A stretch of 64,000 nt of DNA from Phragmites australis (GCF_958298935.1 NC_084929.1:30507501-30571500); one strand, 5' to 3'; counted from the first letter of the stretch, positions 23,301 to 35,300 are shown. Notes: generated by a model from the sequence alone, not told the origin. A program made the numbers and translations.

Positions 23301-26300
23301 TTAGTCCAAATATTTCTGATCTTGTTGTTGACCTCATACTATTCGATTTGAACCAGAGTCATTCGAGCATCAGGGATCTCGTAGTTAGGACCAACTACTT
23401 CCTATATTGCACTTCCTTGACTTAGAAGCTAAGCCTCCATGCACATCTTTCAGTACGAAAAGTCTCATCTATCAGATAATGAAATCTTCATATTTCTCTC
23501 CATGTCGCTTATGGATCACAAAACCAGTTAAGATCAACTAGTGATCAAATCGGCTTTGATATCAATTGTAGTATCTCGATACGTGACTAGAGAAGAGGTG
23601 AATAGGTATCTTATAATTTTTTTCGAAATAGATAATCTACTCCTTATTCACCCAACGCTTCTAAAAAACACACAAACAGAAACATAAATTTTAGAGGGAC
23701 AAAGCGAGAAAGAAAGTTTTAAGGAAACATGACACTACGGATGGAATATGAACTATATACTCTATTCAAGACCATTCTATATGTCTTTGTATATAAAAAC
23801 TTGAAACTTGAACGAAAAATATAGCAACAAGACAGACACTAAAAGAAGTAACTCTTCAAGTTGATGGTCTAGAAACAAGAGGATTTAAGACTCTCTGAAA
23901 TACATGAGTATATAAACGTTTATACTCTAGCAATAAGAAAAACAACTTTACCCGATTGAAAAATCGTAGCTCAAAAGTAAAAGCAAAATAAGTTCCTATC
24001 AACAAGTTCAACTCAAGATTAACATTATCAATAACTCATTATAATTAAATTAAGCGTATCTCAACTAGTTTGTCGGTAGTAGATAGCCTCTGATCGATGA
24101 GCTGCCTGCGACTGCGAATGCAAGCTTTACTTGGATTCGCGGAGAAGGAAACTGCCTGGCTAGACGGCTGGACGCGAGAGCTTTAGTTTGCTTCAGATTT
24201 CGGCGACGGCTTCGTCGAATCTCGTGAGGCGGACGTGCGCGCGGTCTGCAGGATGCGAGGATCAGTGAGAACCACGACCACCGGTGGCTGCGGAGTCCGC
24301 GGGCTTCAGTTGAGCGTACGTGCAGTTGGCTGGCCAGGGCCACGAGCTTAGGATCTCTGGTTCTGATTTAATGTTAGGTTAATTCTATACTGGTCAGTCA
24401 AAGATTCTGGCCAGGAATCTGCGTGACGATCTTCTTGCGAAGATTCTACGGAACAGCGAGGCCAGCTGTTGGGTTGACGGCGACTCTGCGCGTAGCAGCT
24501 TTGACCGGAGTTTTGTAGGACTCAGGGGCGGAGGGTTTTGTAGGACTCAGGGGCCAACAAGGGGCCTTCCCCCCCCTCGCGCATTTGAGCAAGTTCAGAT
24601 AACTAGTAGTATTTGATCGTTTAATTTATCTACCATTTGCTGTTTGCCCCCCCCCCCCCCCAACTAACCCCCGCTGAAAAAACCTTTGGAGCCCCTCCTA
24701 ACTAGAGACTCTCTTCTCATGAGTTTTTTTATTTTTTGAAGAAATGATATGTTCAGTGTGAAAAAGATGATATGTCCATCCTTAAAATGTGATCTTATGT
24801 GAAAAAATGATATGCACAAAATGATCACCATACTCACCAAATCCGACCAACCCCCCTCTGAAAAAACCTTTGGAGCCCCTCCTCAATTAGAGACTCTCTT
24901 CTCATGAGTTTTTATTTTTATTTTTATGAAGAAATGGTATGTTCAGTGTGAAAAAGATGATATGTTCATCCCTAAAATGTGATCTTATGTGAAGAAATGG
25001 TATGCACAAAATGATCACCATACTCACCAAATGCGACCAACCAATCACCTTTTTAGCACATCGAATCTCCATACGGTCCAAAATTTGACCTACCGATCAC
25101 AAACTTAGCTTAGACTGTATCCACAGTTATGACCAAATAAATACTCTTCTTTTTAAATATGAATTCCCTCAGCTTACTTTCCCTGTACAAGATATATAAT
25201 ACAGCTCTATAAAATCTAATGCAAGCAACTAAACACACAATTAAACTTATGTAACTTAAGAAAACCGAAGACTTCTTCTCAACTTGTCCAGTCAACAGCC
25301 CACACATTCTTAAGCACTTGGGCCAAAATTAGATGACTCTTACTCTTTCAGCCCAAAGTCTGAGACGCGCGCTTGTGCAGGCGAGACGTACCTGTACTGG
25401 CTGCGCCGTCGTCCGGCGCTGTACGTGTCGGACCCGGAGCTGATCCGCGAGATCGGGCGGTGCGTGTCGCTGGACATGGGCAAGCCCACCTACCTGCAGA
25501 AGGGCCAGGAGCCCCTCTTCGGCCGCGGCGTCCTCAAGGCCAACGGCGCCGACTGGCATCGCCAACGCAAGCTCATCGCCCCAGAGTTCTACATGGCCAA
25601 GGTCAAGGTAAATCACGTACTCCTGCTTCTTGTATTACTCCTGCTTCTTGTAAGTAGCCGCCGCTGCATACGTGAGTTGAGCGTATGTCATTCGGCAGGG
25701 CATGGTGGAGCTGATGGTGGACGCAGCGCAGCCGCTGCTGCGGTCGTGGGAGAGCAAGGTCGCCGGCGCGCCGGGCGGCGTCGCGGAGGTCGACGTCGAT
25801 GACGACATCCGCTGCTTCTCCTTCGACGTCATCTCCAGGGCCTGCTTCGGGGGCGACTACTCCAGGGGGAGGGAGATATTCCTCCGGCTCAGGGCGCTCT
25901 CCGGCCTCATGTCCGAGACCAGCGTCATCTTCACCATCCCTTCGCTCAGTTACCTGCCGACGGAGAAGAACCGGAGGATATGGAAGCTCACGCAGGAGAT
26001 CCGGTCGCTGATCCTGCAGCTGGCGAGCGAGCGGAGGGCTTGCGCGGCGGCGCCGGGGCGCGGCTTCCTGGGCTCCATCATCGAGAACAGTCGGGACCAG
26101 CCACGGGCGGACGACTTCGTGGTGGACAACTGCAAGAACATCTACTTCGCGGGCCACGAGACGAGCGCGGTCACCGCGACCTGGTGCCTCATGCTCCTCG
26201 CCGCGCACCCGGAGTGGCAGGACCGCGCGCGCGCCGAGGTGCTCGAGGTCTGCGGCGCCGGCGCCGGCGCCGCGCCGGACTTCGATGCGATCTCCAGGAT

Positions 26301-26748
26301 GCGGACGGTGCACATGGTGGTGCTGGAGACGCTGCGCCTGTTCCCGCCGTCGTCGTTCGTGGTGCGGGAGACGTTCAGCGACATGCAGCTCGGGAGGCTT
26401 CGCGCGCCCAAAGGCACCTACCTGTTCCTGCCGGTCTCCACCATGCACCACGACGCGGCCGCCTGGGGCCCGACCGCGCGCCGGTTCGACCCGGACCGGT
26501 TCCGGGACGGCGTGGCGGCCGCGTGCAAGCACCCGCAGGCGTTCATGCCGTTCGGCCTCGGCGCGCGCACCTGCTTCGGCCAGAGCCTCGCGCTCGTCGA
26601 GGTCAAGGTGCTCGTCGCGGTCGTGCTCGCGCAGTTCGCGCTCGCGCTGTCGCCCGACTACAGGCACGCCCCCGCGTTCCGGTTCATCATCGAGCCGGAG
26701 TTCGGGCTGCGCCTCCTCGTCCGTCGCCTCGGTCAGTACGGCTACTGA
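17316..26748 (+). CDS. CYP714: Cytochrome P450, CYP714 type
   Basis: A haem-thiolate monooxygenase anchored in the ER. Characterised CYP714 enzymes oxidise gibberellins or related diterpenoids, so a role in gibberellin modification is inferred from family. Exons: 17316-17616, 25381-25607, 25699-26748, together 1578 nt, in frame (525 aa), with GT-AG introns. The second of two in-frame ATGs (17307, 17316) is chosen because its context (GCCATGG) is better. Residues from that start: hydrophobic N-terminal anchor at about 2-28; proline-rich hinge DGPPPSSFLSGN; I-helix AGHETS at 327-332; ExxR at 386-389; FDPDRF at 439-444 (PERF-region variant); haem loop FGLGARTCFG from 461 with Cys468. Length is normal and no key motif is missing. 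Coding GC is very high. The first intron is 7764 bp and packed with transposon DNA. The subfamily (C or D like) is not certain. Confidence 0.92.
21001..21403. mobile_element. hAT-type MITE, 403 bp, 8-bp TSD
   Basis: The ends are TAGAGCTGGGAC... and ...GTCCCACCTCTA, i.e. inverted repeats with one mismatch over 12 bases that continue into GGGCC-rich arms. Both flanks carry ATCACGAT (20993-21000 and 21404-21411), a perfect 8-bp target duplication characteristic of hAT elements. The interior is unusually rich in GGGCCGG/CCCGACCC words and highly self-complementary. There is no coding capacity; reading frames here follow from composition. Confidence 0.92.
21655..24559 (-). mobile_element. Truncated SIRE/Maximus-like copia relic, reverse orientation
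   Basis: Read on the reverse strand, an LTR-like unit (about 24559 down to 23567) begins near TGTTGG and ends ...GAGATACTACA. It is followed directly by a primer-binding-site-like ATTGATATCAAAGCC and then gag. The gag section (22217-22747) is recognisable. Beyond it, down to about 21655, is a coiled-coil-like continuation (TSWLENIEKKLLEEE near 22090) and sequence with repeated 'actatccgg' words. No second LTR, protease, integrase or reverse transcriptase was found. The outer limits are inferred. Confidence 0.6.
22217..22747 (-). pseudogene. copia gag fragment with CCHC zinc knuckle
   Basis: A 176-codon open reverse-strand frame. Near the start it has the RNA-binding knuckle CFECGDITHFKMDC (C-x2-C-x4-H-x4-C), then a Lys/Asn-rich basic stretch, an acidic Ser/Glu-rich stretch and a heptad-like C-terminus (LDTLNDSLIRQDMLLKRVVRELEEL), as in gag of SIRE/Maximus-type elements. 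The N-terminal half of gag (22750-23550) is broken by stops. It lies inside P450 intron 1, antisense to that gene. Confidence 0.8.
24660..25043. repeat. 184-bp tandem duplication in P450 intron 1
   Basis: Two similar copies meet near 24848. Shared blocks, about 184 bp apart, include 'ctgaaaaaacctttggagcccctcc', 'gagactctcttctcatgagttttt' and 'atgatcaccatactcaccaaat'. They differ at scattered sites and small indels. A poly-C run of about 17 bases (24645-24661) sits just before the first copy, and a short duplication of 'gttttgtaggactcaggggc' occurs at about 24511-24553. Confidence 0.85.
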
Positions 26749-27049
26749 TACGCACGTAGTGATGTAAAAGTGTTTCGAGTTGCGTTTTGTGAAGACGTAC
26801 ACTAGCTAACACATGAAAAGGAGAAGGATTACGACAACACCAATGAACACCAAAACAATAACATGATACGTATATGAAGGACAATAATACGAAGCACCCG
26901 TCAGTGCTACATTTTTTAAAGATGATGAAATAAAATTATCATCGCATCTGCATCGTATAATGCACGTAGTTGTTTATTATTGCAGAGTTGTAGCTCTTGG
27001 CTACCACACTACAAAGAATAAAATATTTTAATGAGAACCAAAACATTAA

Positions 27050-29330
27050 AAGTTTTTTTCTTTGAACAAAAGGAAAAAGGTCTGTCTATTGTATTAAAAA
27101 AAAAGAGTTTAGCCGAGACGGGCAATACACCATTGTCAAATGGGGAAAATGATCACACACAACACCACTCCACGAAACAGCTATGGGGTTCAAACAACAA
27201 ACAACATCTAGACCACTAAAAGGACTGGATACACGAAACTGCAACAATCTACAACCACCTAGCAACACAAACCTCCTGAAAGAATCTCATGGCTAAGAAA
27301 CCGTCAAAGACAACAACCCAGCAACATGATCCCAAAAGGCACGGCCATCCAAGCACGTGAGGGGCTCAAGGAGAGTTTAAAGAAGCAACTCCTTAACTAG
27401 ATCCACACCCTCTAATGCATCTTCATTCAGTTCTCCATCCTTCCCTATGATGCCTAAACTCTTCAACACCTTTAAACTGAACTTTATTGTCATAGATCTG
27501 GCTAGATGAGCAATCTTTCATTAGGCGATCTTCTTGGATAATGGCTTGATTCATGGGGACTCTAGCTCGGGAGAGTGACAATCCACCACAATGGCACCAT
27601 CAGCCTTGTTGATCTTGTCTAAAGAGAGTCCATGGTCAACTAACAATGAAGAAGGTGGCTGGGAAGCATCCTTAAGGACTTCTAATCTGCTTGCATAAAG
27701 ATTTGTAGGGGAGGCCTCATGTTGCAGCTTTTGTGGTTGCTCAGAAGAAACCTCTCTTTGTTGAAGGTCGCTAGTCGGCTCCTCTAAGATATGTGCATCA
27801 ACGACAACACGAGCCTCATCTATATCAATCTCAGTCGGAGGCTGGAAGCCTTCGGCGATGGAGTATCCACCTAGAAATTATGATCTTCAGCGTGGGAGTC
27901 CCTAAGTGAAGCCTCATCTTGTAACTCAATTGTGTTGCAAGGAGCGACTAGAGGCAAAACCGACTTTGGAAGTTGGTTGGTTGTGGAGACTATTGAGTGA
28001 CCCTCCAAAGGCAATGGTGCAAGGTTGTCTGGATTGACATTGGCATGCGGTGACTCTTTGATCGACTAAATAGTCAGAGAGATCAATGACACTCTCCTTC
28101 AAGGCTTGGCTTGCAAATACCTCTATTGTAAGCGCCCGAATGAGATAGGAAGCTTGTCGCAAATTACATGCGCAACTGTATCCATATGGATTGGTGAGCT
28201 AAGTTCATCAAAGGACAGAAGCACCAAGCATCGTCTTGACAGAGGAGATACCATTGTCCTTGAGAGGGCACCATTCCAATAGTTGAATGCAAGAACATGA
28301 ATGCCTTGCTTTAGGGGAGGAAAAAGAAGCTTCATTTGGAGATGATGGCGGTGAAGCGCAAGGCAACACTGATGAAGAAGCACTTGGCAATGGGGCACAA
28401 CCACGAGCATAGTGACCAAAGCCCCGTCAACGAAGACAATGAAGTGGATTTTGACATGTTATCACTCGGTGTGTCGTTGAGAGGAAATTGATGCACCTAC
28501 CGAGGAGTGGCGAAAGAGGCTGAGGGGAGGGCATCAAAGGGACCAGCAAAGCTCTTCGTCACCCCTTCCTGCAAACTTGAATCCACCCATTGTCACCCTT
28601 AGTCAACATTCCTCCCTTGTTGCGCATGAGGTCAAGGCAACTCTTTAGTGGTGGTGGACTGATGTGTAGGAGGTGGTGCAGTGATAGTGAGAAATCTCGG
28701 TGGTGTCTCCTCTGGTTGTCCGGGTCACTTCTTCCTGGGCCGTCAGAGGAAGCGTGTGCTTAGACATCGGCAACCCACGATGTCAAGGAGATTCTAGTCA
28801 CCCCTGTGGTCGTCCATGCCCCTAATGCTCTATCCCATAGCTAACTTTTATGCAAACAAGGGGCGAGCACAGATTGGCAAATATATGTTTCGGTGGTTGT
28901 GTTCGGTAGAATCACACTGCCTTGATCAGGTCACACCGGTGAGGCCGCAGCTGGGGAGGACCATCCAAATCGGGGCGGCACGTGGCAAATCTAAAAATCC
29001 ATGGCCATAACCCAGAGGAATGTGGAGCAACGGGAAGCCGAGTAGCGGATGGCTTTAGGCAACTACTCCAAGTGCAGCGGTGACCTCCTTCGGCAGATGT
29101 ACACCAGCCCAGGGTAGGAGAGAACCTTGGGGATGAGGTAAGCGAACATGGTAGCAGACCTCTGGAGGAGCAACAACTCGCCAGTGTGGAGAAGCCGATG
29201 ATGACTCCTTCGGTAGATCTGCAACCACTGGGAGTGAATGTGGAGATAAACCCATGAAGAAGAGTAGATTTGCATCCGTTGGGAGTGAAGGTGGCACTAA
29301 ATTTGCAGCTTAGGGAAGAACGGTGACGCC
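27050..29330 (-). mobile_element. LINE (L1-type) relic with ORF1 zinc-knuckle remnant
   Basis: On the reverse strand the low-coordinate end reads '...taatacaatagacagacc' followed by an A-rich tail, resembling grass LINE 3' ends. Upstream, around 28470-28370, the translation has the plant LINE ORF1 pattern of linked zinc-knuckle-like motifs (INFLSTTHRVITCQNPLHCLR, then RGFGHYARGC), broken by stops. No reverse transcriptase domain was recognised, so this is an internally deleted or heavily decayed copy. The 5' limit is approximate. It begins about 300 bp after the P450 stop codon. Confidence 0.55.
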
Positions 29331-31850
29331 AAAGAAAAGCTCTGGGCGGTGGTGTCTCGAGCAGATCCTACGACATCCCAGATTCAGGTATCTCGAGCAG
29401 ATATGATGGCACTAGTAGCAGAGGATCTTCTAGATCTTGCTGTGGAGGTGGCTCGAGATGACGACCTCACCGCGTTGCAGCGGAGGCCACCGACAGATGG
29501 CCGGTCTACTGCAAGGGTTATTACTATCGGGAGCTTGCTGGCAAGCAGTACTGCAAGTGGGACAACCGACTCGTAGAGCTGGAACTCGCTACCATCGATT
29601 TTGATGAAAACGATAAAAATAAATATTAAAAGTGAACTCTCAAGTACCAATTTGGTTACTAAACTTTTTCACCATGCTTGGAGAAGATTTCCATCAATGT
29701 GATATCCAAAAGAACAACATGCTTCTTTTATGTGTTGGTGTTGTTCCTCCTTTTGCAACAGAGTTCAGAAATAACCCTAAAGGGTACCACTACAGATTAC
29801 CTGCATAGGAGAATAAACTTTTGATTTATCAAAAACTTGTTAGTGCTACATGAATTGACACCTGAGTTTCAATGTGTATTTAGCATTTATTTTCAATTGT
29901 TTAGCTCCTAGGGGCGACTTGGGTAACTCCACATCCCCAGCACCACTACCCCCTCTCATCCTCTCCCTCCTACCTCGTCGCTGCCTAAGGCAGCTGTTGG
30001 AAGCCCACACAGTGGCGAGGACTGTGGCGGTGGGGCTTCCCCCTAATGGGGTTGCCCACGCTCCTCTGCCCTAGCTACGTAGTCGTACCGCTTGAGCCGC
30101 TGACCCACCGTGGCACCTCCAGACTGCTGTCCCGCTACTGCTGTTGTGCTGCCATTGCTGCTGTTGGATTATCGTTCCTGCTACCGATCTGCATCAGTGG
30201 CTGCTGCCTTTGTGCTACTGTTCAGTCATGAATGAAAGGCATGAAAGGTTGTCGCCGCCCATGCGGCTACTGATCTGCACTACTGCTATTGTTGCGTGCT
30301 GGTCTACACTCTGCCGGCAAGAAACAAGACCCATTCTTGGTGCTACTGCTCTCCACCGACAAAAAGCAGGACAGATCCGGTGGCAACCCTTCCGTCCCTC
30401 GAGTCGCCGCCACCCAGAGCTTCTCTTTGGTGCCGCTGTTCTTCCCCGTCACACTTCTTCATGCTGCTCGAGGCATCTGATGGCTCCTCGCCGACCGCTT
30501 GCCTCCCTCCTCACCCCTCAGTCGTTCACCACCTATCGTGATGATTTTGGCAACAACGCTGCCACTCACGAAGGAACTGATGATTCTTTGCAATTTAGGC
30601 AATGAATGGCACTAGACTCAGGTTCTTTAGTACAGTAGCTGCCTACCTCGAGTTGGTCTGTGGCAGCCGCATGTTCCTTTTGCTCCCTGCATCTGTACAG
30701 GCGAGGGCAGAGACGACACCCAAGAAGGTCAGTGTGTCGAGCAGCTCCATTGATTCCCCTTGCTGGTTTCATTCTGGGTCTTGGTCAGGATTTGTATAAT
30801 TGCTTAGGGGATCTACGCGGAAATGTTTAGAACATCGAGGCACTAGTGTTCGCCAAAAAGGAATTGCTTTGGATGCTAAGCAACCATGCATTATTTGTTT
30901 ACTTGCCAAGGTACATTAGTAAGGCTTATTCATTGTTCTCCAACTTCTCTGTTTATTTATCGATGCCAGTGAGGAGACATCATGATCCACATTGTTGATG
31001 CCCTCCTATACCCCATGGATTTTTTCATCGTCGCAATTGAGGTAGCTAGCTCAAACATATTGGATTCTTTTATGTCTTTCTAAATATGGGTTTTATCTTG
31101 TACTATAGACATTAATGTTCTTTCCGAGGTCAGCATGCACAGTTCCAATTCCTTCCATTTTACAAGCATATCTTCTGATTAACTTGTGGCATATGTGTGA
31201 CGAAGTTAAACGAATCAGTTTGAACTTAGGGCTGTTTCTATTTACATTGGTGACGAATGATAATGTCCTTGAGGTAGCGCTTCATTAACTAGCAATACAA
31301 GGTTTCGTTGTTGGATTATACAATAATTTTGAGAAAGCTACATGTGTAAAATGCTGCCATGGTCAAGTAGCAATATATGCCTTGCTATTTAGTGAATTGT
31401 AGAACATGATTCTTTGTTTTTTCTTATGTGGGATTTTAACTTGTGAAATGTATACAATAATGTATGTGATCAATGTGAGGCTTTAGGTGTGGTATCATAA
31501 ACAGGTTTGGTAAACACCACCATGCTATGTGATTTTGCATGGGCCACAACATTTCTGAGCTATTATGAATTTGTTTGTGAGTAGAAAATTGCATATTACA
31601 ACTGAGATGAACCAGAAGAAGCTGCTGAACAAATCATTTGTGGGTCAAAGGGTCCAAGGAAGGCACTGCTACTTCTCTCCTTAAGGCTAAATAAAATGCA
31701 TGCTCTTTGTAGCACATTATATTTTAGGAGCAGATGGTTGTATAAGGCTAATATAAGGACCGTTGAACAAAAAATTTTGTGTTCTAATGCAGGTTATAGA
31801 AATTTGAGCTTACTTGTCTTTGCTCATGTGGCCGGGGAATCGCAAATGAA
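29331..31850. other. Region with short open frames, no gene identified
   Basis: Between 29350 and 30800 are several overlapping forward frames of 60-153 codons in GC-richer DNA (the longest at 30144-30605). None resembles a protein I know, and the overlap in all frames suggests composition rather than selection. From 30800 to 31850 the DNA is AT-rich and intron-like. It may be upstream sequence of the PPR fragment that follows, but nothing proves it. Confidence 0.35.
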
Positions 31851-31856
31851 ACAAGA

Positions 31857-32168
31857 CACGAGCAACTGCTAGAGATATACAGAAGTTGAATGAACTGATT
31901 CAAGAGGTAGAGAAGTTAGGGTACAAGGAGAGAGATGAGGGGGTTCTTGCATCATAGTGAAAGATTGGCCCTCGCATACGGGTTGATCACTGGTGTTGTA
32001 CCATTAGGAAAGGTGTTAAGGATAGTGAAAAACTTGATGATATGTGCTCATTGTCATGAATTCTTCAAGTACGTTAGCATGGTAATCGATAGAGTAATTG
32101 TAGCAAGGGATGTTAATAATTTTCACACGATGAAGAAAGGTGTTTGCAGTTGCAGAGACTATTGGTGA
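31857..32168 (+). pseudogene. DYW-type pentatricopeptide repeat (PPR) protein, C-terminal fragment
   Basis: DYW-class PPR proteins are organellar RNA editing factors; the DYW domain is the cytidine-deaminase-like module. Here the end of that domain is present: HHSERLALAYGLI, VKNLMICAHCHEFFKYVS (C-x2-CH zinc ligands), VIVARDVNNFHTMKKGVCSCRDYW and a stop at 32166-32168. Just upstream is IQKLNELIQEVEKLGY in a different frame, joined with loss of the usual segment between GY and HHSERLA. No PPR repeats were found upstream, so this is a truncated, frameshifted remnant. The tripeptide end varies from family consensus only upstream of DYW. Confidence 0.75.
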
Positions 32169-32389
32169 AATACTTAAATCCTAAGGATAAACTTTGTGCC
32201 AGACATACAAAATCATTTATGTAATTAAATTATTATTCGGATACAACATGATAATATAATTGTGACTCTGGAAGAAATTCTCTGTAGCATGTTTTGGGAG
32301 AATTGTTTGTGCATGTTACCATAGGGCTGAATCCCTTCCATACATGATTGAAATTTTGAAAAGAACTCTTGCTTTATGGTGTTACATAG

Positions 32390-35300
32390 TGTAGGACCTC
32401 AATCCCGAGATCTCCTGTATCTTCTGTATCAATCCCTGGATCAAACAACTGATGCACACAATATAATAGTTATAGTATCATAGTTAAACTTTGTACATAT
32501 ATATTAAGGTCCAGAGTACAAAAGGTTACAAACTATACTGTGTATTACAACCTGGTCTAGCGGCCAACAAAATACAGCGGAAAGCAAGACTCAAAGCCAC
32601 AAACAACTAGGTGCGAATGCGACTTCTAAGACTACTCTTCATCCTTACCTTCACCTTTGACAAAGTCGGCATCAGCTTGCTCATCTGAATGACAGCAAGA
32701 GTGGACGGAAGGTACTTAGCAAGCCATATACTACTTCAAGGTGTTGATAGATGCATAAAGTGAAAAATCAAGGATAAGATTTTACGGTTTAGTTTTAAGC
32801 GTAAAGCAATGTATGCAAGTATTCAGTTGTGTCATCTACTATAACCTTTAACAATTTTAATAGTTAAAAACCAGGTAACAAGCTATATTGGGGGTTTTCG
32901 GTCCTCAAAGGGGTTACATCTCACTTCGCAGTCTCTATCATTACATCTTGTGCACCTCTAGTATCACATAGCTCCTAGCGGATTGAGCCATTAACCTCAT
33001 TACATGAACATCTAGTCCACACACTCACTCATTAAGACACATGCACCCAAAATCTAATAAATTGAGGTCGATGCTTCGCATGTCCATGATCGTTGACATG
33101 GCTATTCGATTGTCCATGATCGTTGACATGACTATTCGCATGTCCATGATCGTTGACATGGCTATTCGAATAGATTTATACTCTGCATAGGTTGTATACT
33201 GTACCCACGTGACATGCTCAGCCTCCAACCGTTGAAAGCGGAGGAGCGAATCATACTGAGACACTTCAATCACCTTTCCTACTAGGCTTTTCTATGAGAT
33301 TTACCCTCAAGCGCCAGAGTTCATGTACTGAAGGCCAACCCCCTTTTTAATCCTAGACCAGTTCTAGAAACCTCCAAATAGAGGGAAGATGGTCACTTGA
33401 CTGGTCGCTGCTCTCAGCCTCCTAGTATGATGCCTAACTCAGTCTGATGAAGTAAAGTCAAGTCCTGCCTATTCATGACGTATGGTTGCACGGGGTGACT
33501 AAGCATGATGGCGCAAGACTCGGTCCTTAAGCGGCCAAGGTAGGTATCTTCTGGGAATGAACACCACAAAGGTGACTCAAGCCCCCAGGAGCATCCTCAC
33601 ATCCAGAGTACCACCCCACTTGCCCTCATCAAAACAGTTTTCACCTATTTTTACACACCACCCTTCATATCCCACACAACATCAAGAATTTCACATACAT
33701 CGTAAAGTTCACAAACATCAAGGATTCATGGCATATAAATTAATTTGATAAACGGTGAATGTTATCTTCGAAGAGATGTATTTTAAGGCGACGTCTTCGA
33801 GGAAACGTATTCAATCCTAAGTATGCTAGATATCAAAACTTTGCCTGTCATTAATATAGATAATAACAGGTAATCCTATGGTGATATGTATTCTGGATGA
33901 TAACATTAAGACATGACAAGTATTGATAGGATTTAGCTATTATAAACAGTTTAAAGAAAACGTGATACATAACATATGCGATAATAAGCCATGTTTTAGT
34001 TGGTCATGTAGATTATTTAAAAACATAGGTCCAATATGATTAAGGAGATATGACTTGACTTCTCCAATGTTTTCTTAAAGGTCTTGATTGTAGTCAGGAT
34101 CTTCCTCGCTCCTAACGCCTCCCGTACAGCACTCACAAAACTCTAGTCGCTCTGCAATTACAACTACGATCAATAATGGAATATGCTAGAGAAGAATTAA
34201 TTAGCACCAAATGGAAATCTAAGTGAGCCTTAATGGATATTACACTGTGATAGATGGATAGATCTCAAATTTAGATGAATTTTAGTGAAAGAATCGCCGA
34301 AATCGAAGCCACAACAGAGGAGTTTAGACTCCCAGAAGATTTAATCTAATATAAATTGAGAAATTATGAAATGATACTATTCATGATGGGCCCACGGGTG
34401 GGGCCTATGTGAACAGTAACTGAGGCCAGCATGAATAGCCTAGCTAGGCCGAAATTGGCTTGGATTGGGCCGGGTCCGGGCCTGGTTGGGTCAGGCCGAG
34501 CTTGGGTTGCATAGTGTCGTGCTGCACAATGTTGGCCCAATCGGGTTTTGGGCTGGCTGGCTTAGCGGGCTGCGGAGCTAGGCCGGCCTAGCTGGGCGGC
34601 CACTACTGGGCTGAACCAGGCCTACTCGGTCAGGTCGAGCAGCGTGCGGATGGCGACCCGGCTGCACGCGGCGGTAAAGGGGGGAAATGGGCGGCGACAA
34701 GAGATTGTTGCGGAGCGTTGCTCGGGTGTGGGCGCAAAAGTCGTGCTACGAAGTGGAATGGGCGGCTCAAGCATGTGCAGAGAGAGAGGAGGGAGTGGAG
34801 GATGCACGAGGATATTTCTCGAAGGGGAAAATAGCGGTCGGTGTGTCACGGTGGTGAGGTGGAGGAGAGGGAGACGGAGGCCGGGTAGGCGACGATCGAT
34901 GGTCGACATGTGGTCGGTCATGCGCTTGTGCGTGGGCACGCACGGGCGAGCTGGCCAGCGTGCGAGCGAGTAGGCCAGGGATGCAGGAGCTGGGTCGGGA
35001 GTGCGTCGAGTGGGCCGAGCGTGAGAGAGGGGAAAGGAGAAAGGAGGCTAGGTTGTCTAGTCCGCGAGAGCGAGAAGGAAGAGAGGAATCGTCGCGAGGA
35101 GAAAGAAAAGGAAAAAAGGAAAAGAAAGAGAAAGATTTTAGACTTAAATTAAAATAAGTGATTTGAATTTGGATTTGACTTTAGATTAAGATTAATTCAA
35201 ATAAAAATATTTGAATTGTGATTTGGACTTGGATCTTGAGGTTTTGAAGATGATTTGAATTCAAGGGATTCGAATCCAACTTGAATTTGAGCTGAATAGA

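Larger units (their letters stand above)
17617..25380 (+). other. P450 intron 1 (7.76 kb), transposon-laden
   Basis: The donor is GTGCGT at 17617 and the acceptor ends ...TTGTGCAG at 25380. Splicing restores the conserved join KWRKAYG / ETYLYW with the normal spacing of the family, so the length is real in this sequence. The first 3.4 kb (17617-21000) is AT-rich and mostly unrecognisable, with a palindromic TTAATTAATTAG-type patch near 18286-18335. After that come a hAT-type MITE, a copia relic and a tandem duplication, listed separately. Confidence 0.85.

Noticed and set aside
25980..26767. Two long forward frames (259 and 160 codons) overlapping the P450
   Set aside because: They are alternative frames of the same GC-rich exon; only the frame with AGHETS, ExxR and the haem loop is conserved.
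25603..26802. 399-codon open frame on the reverse strand
   Set aside because: It is the complement of the P450 exon 3. The very GC-rich third positions remove stops on the opposite strand; the product is low-complexity Arg/Ala/Glu-rich and resembles nothing.
30144..30605. 153-codon forward frame
   Set aside because: Cys/Ser/Arg-rich without recognisable domains, overlapped by other open frames on both strands; not supported as a gene.
33079..33170. Possible CRISPR-like array
   Set aside because: The 30-bp units are contiguous with no unique spacers, and the context is a plant retrotransposon LTR.
34622..35157. Overlapping frames of 65-109 codons on both strands
   Set aside because: They fall in the purine-rich middle of the probable LTR and reflect Glu/Lys/Arg-rich composition.
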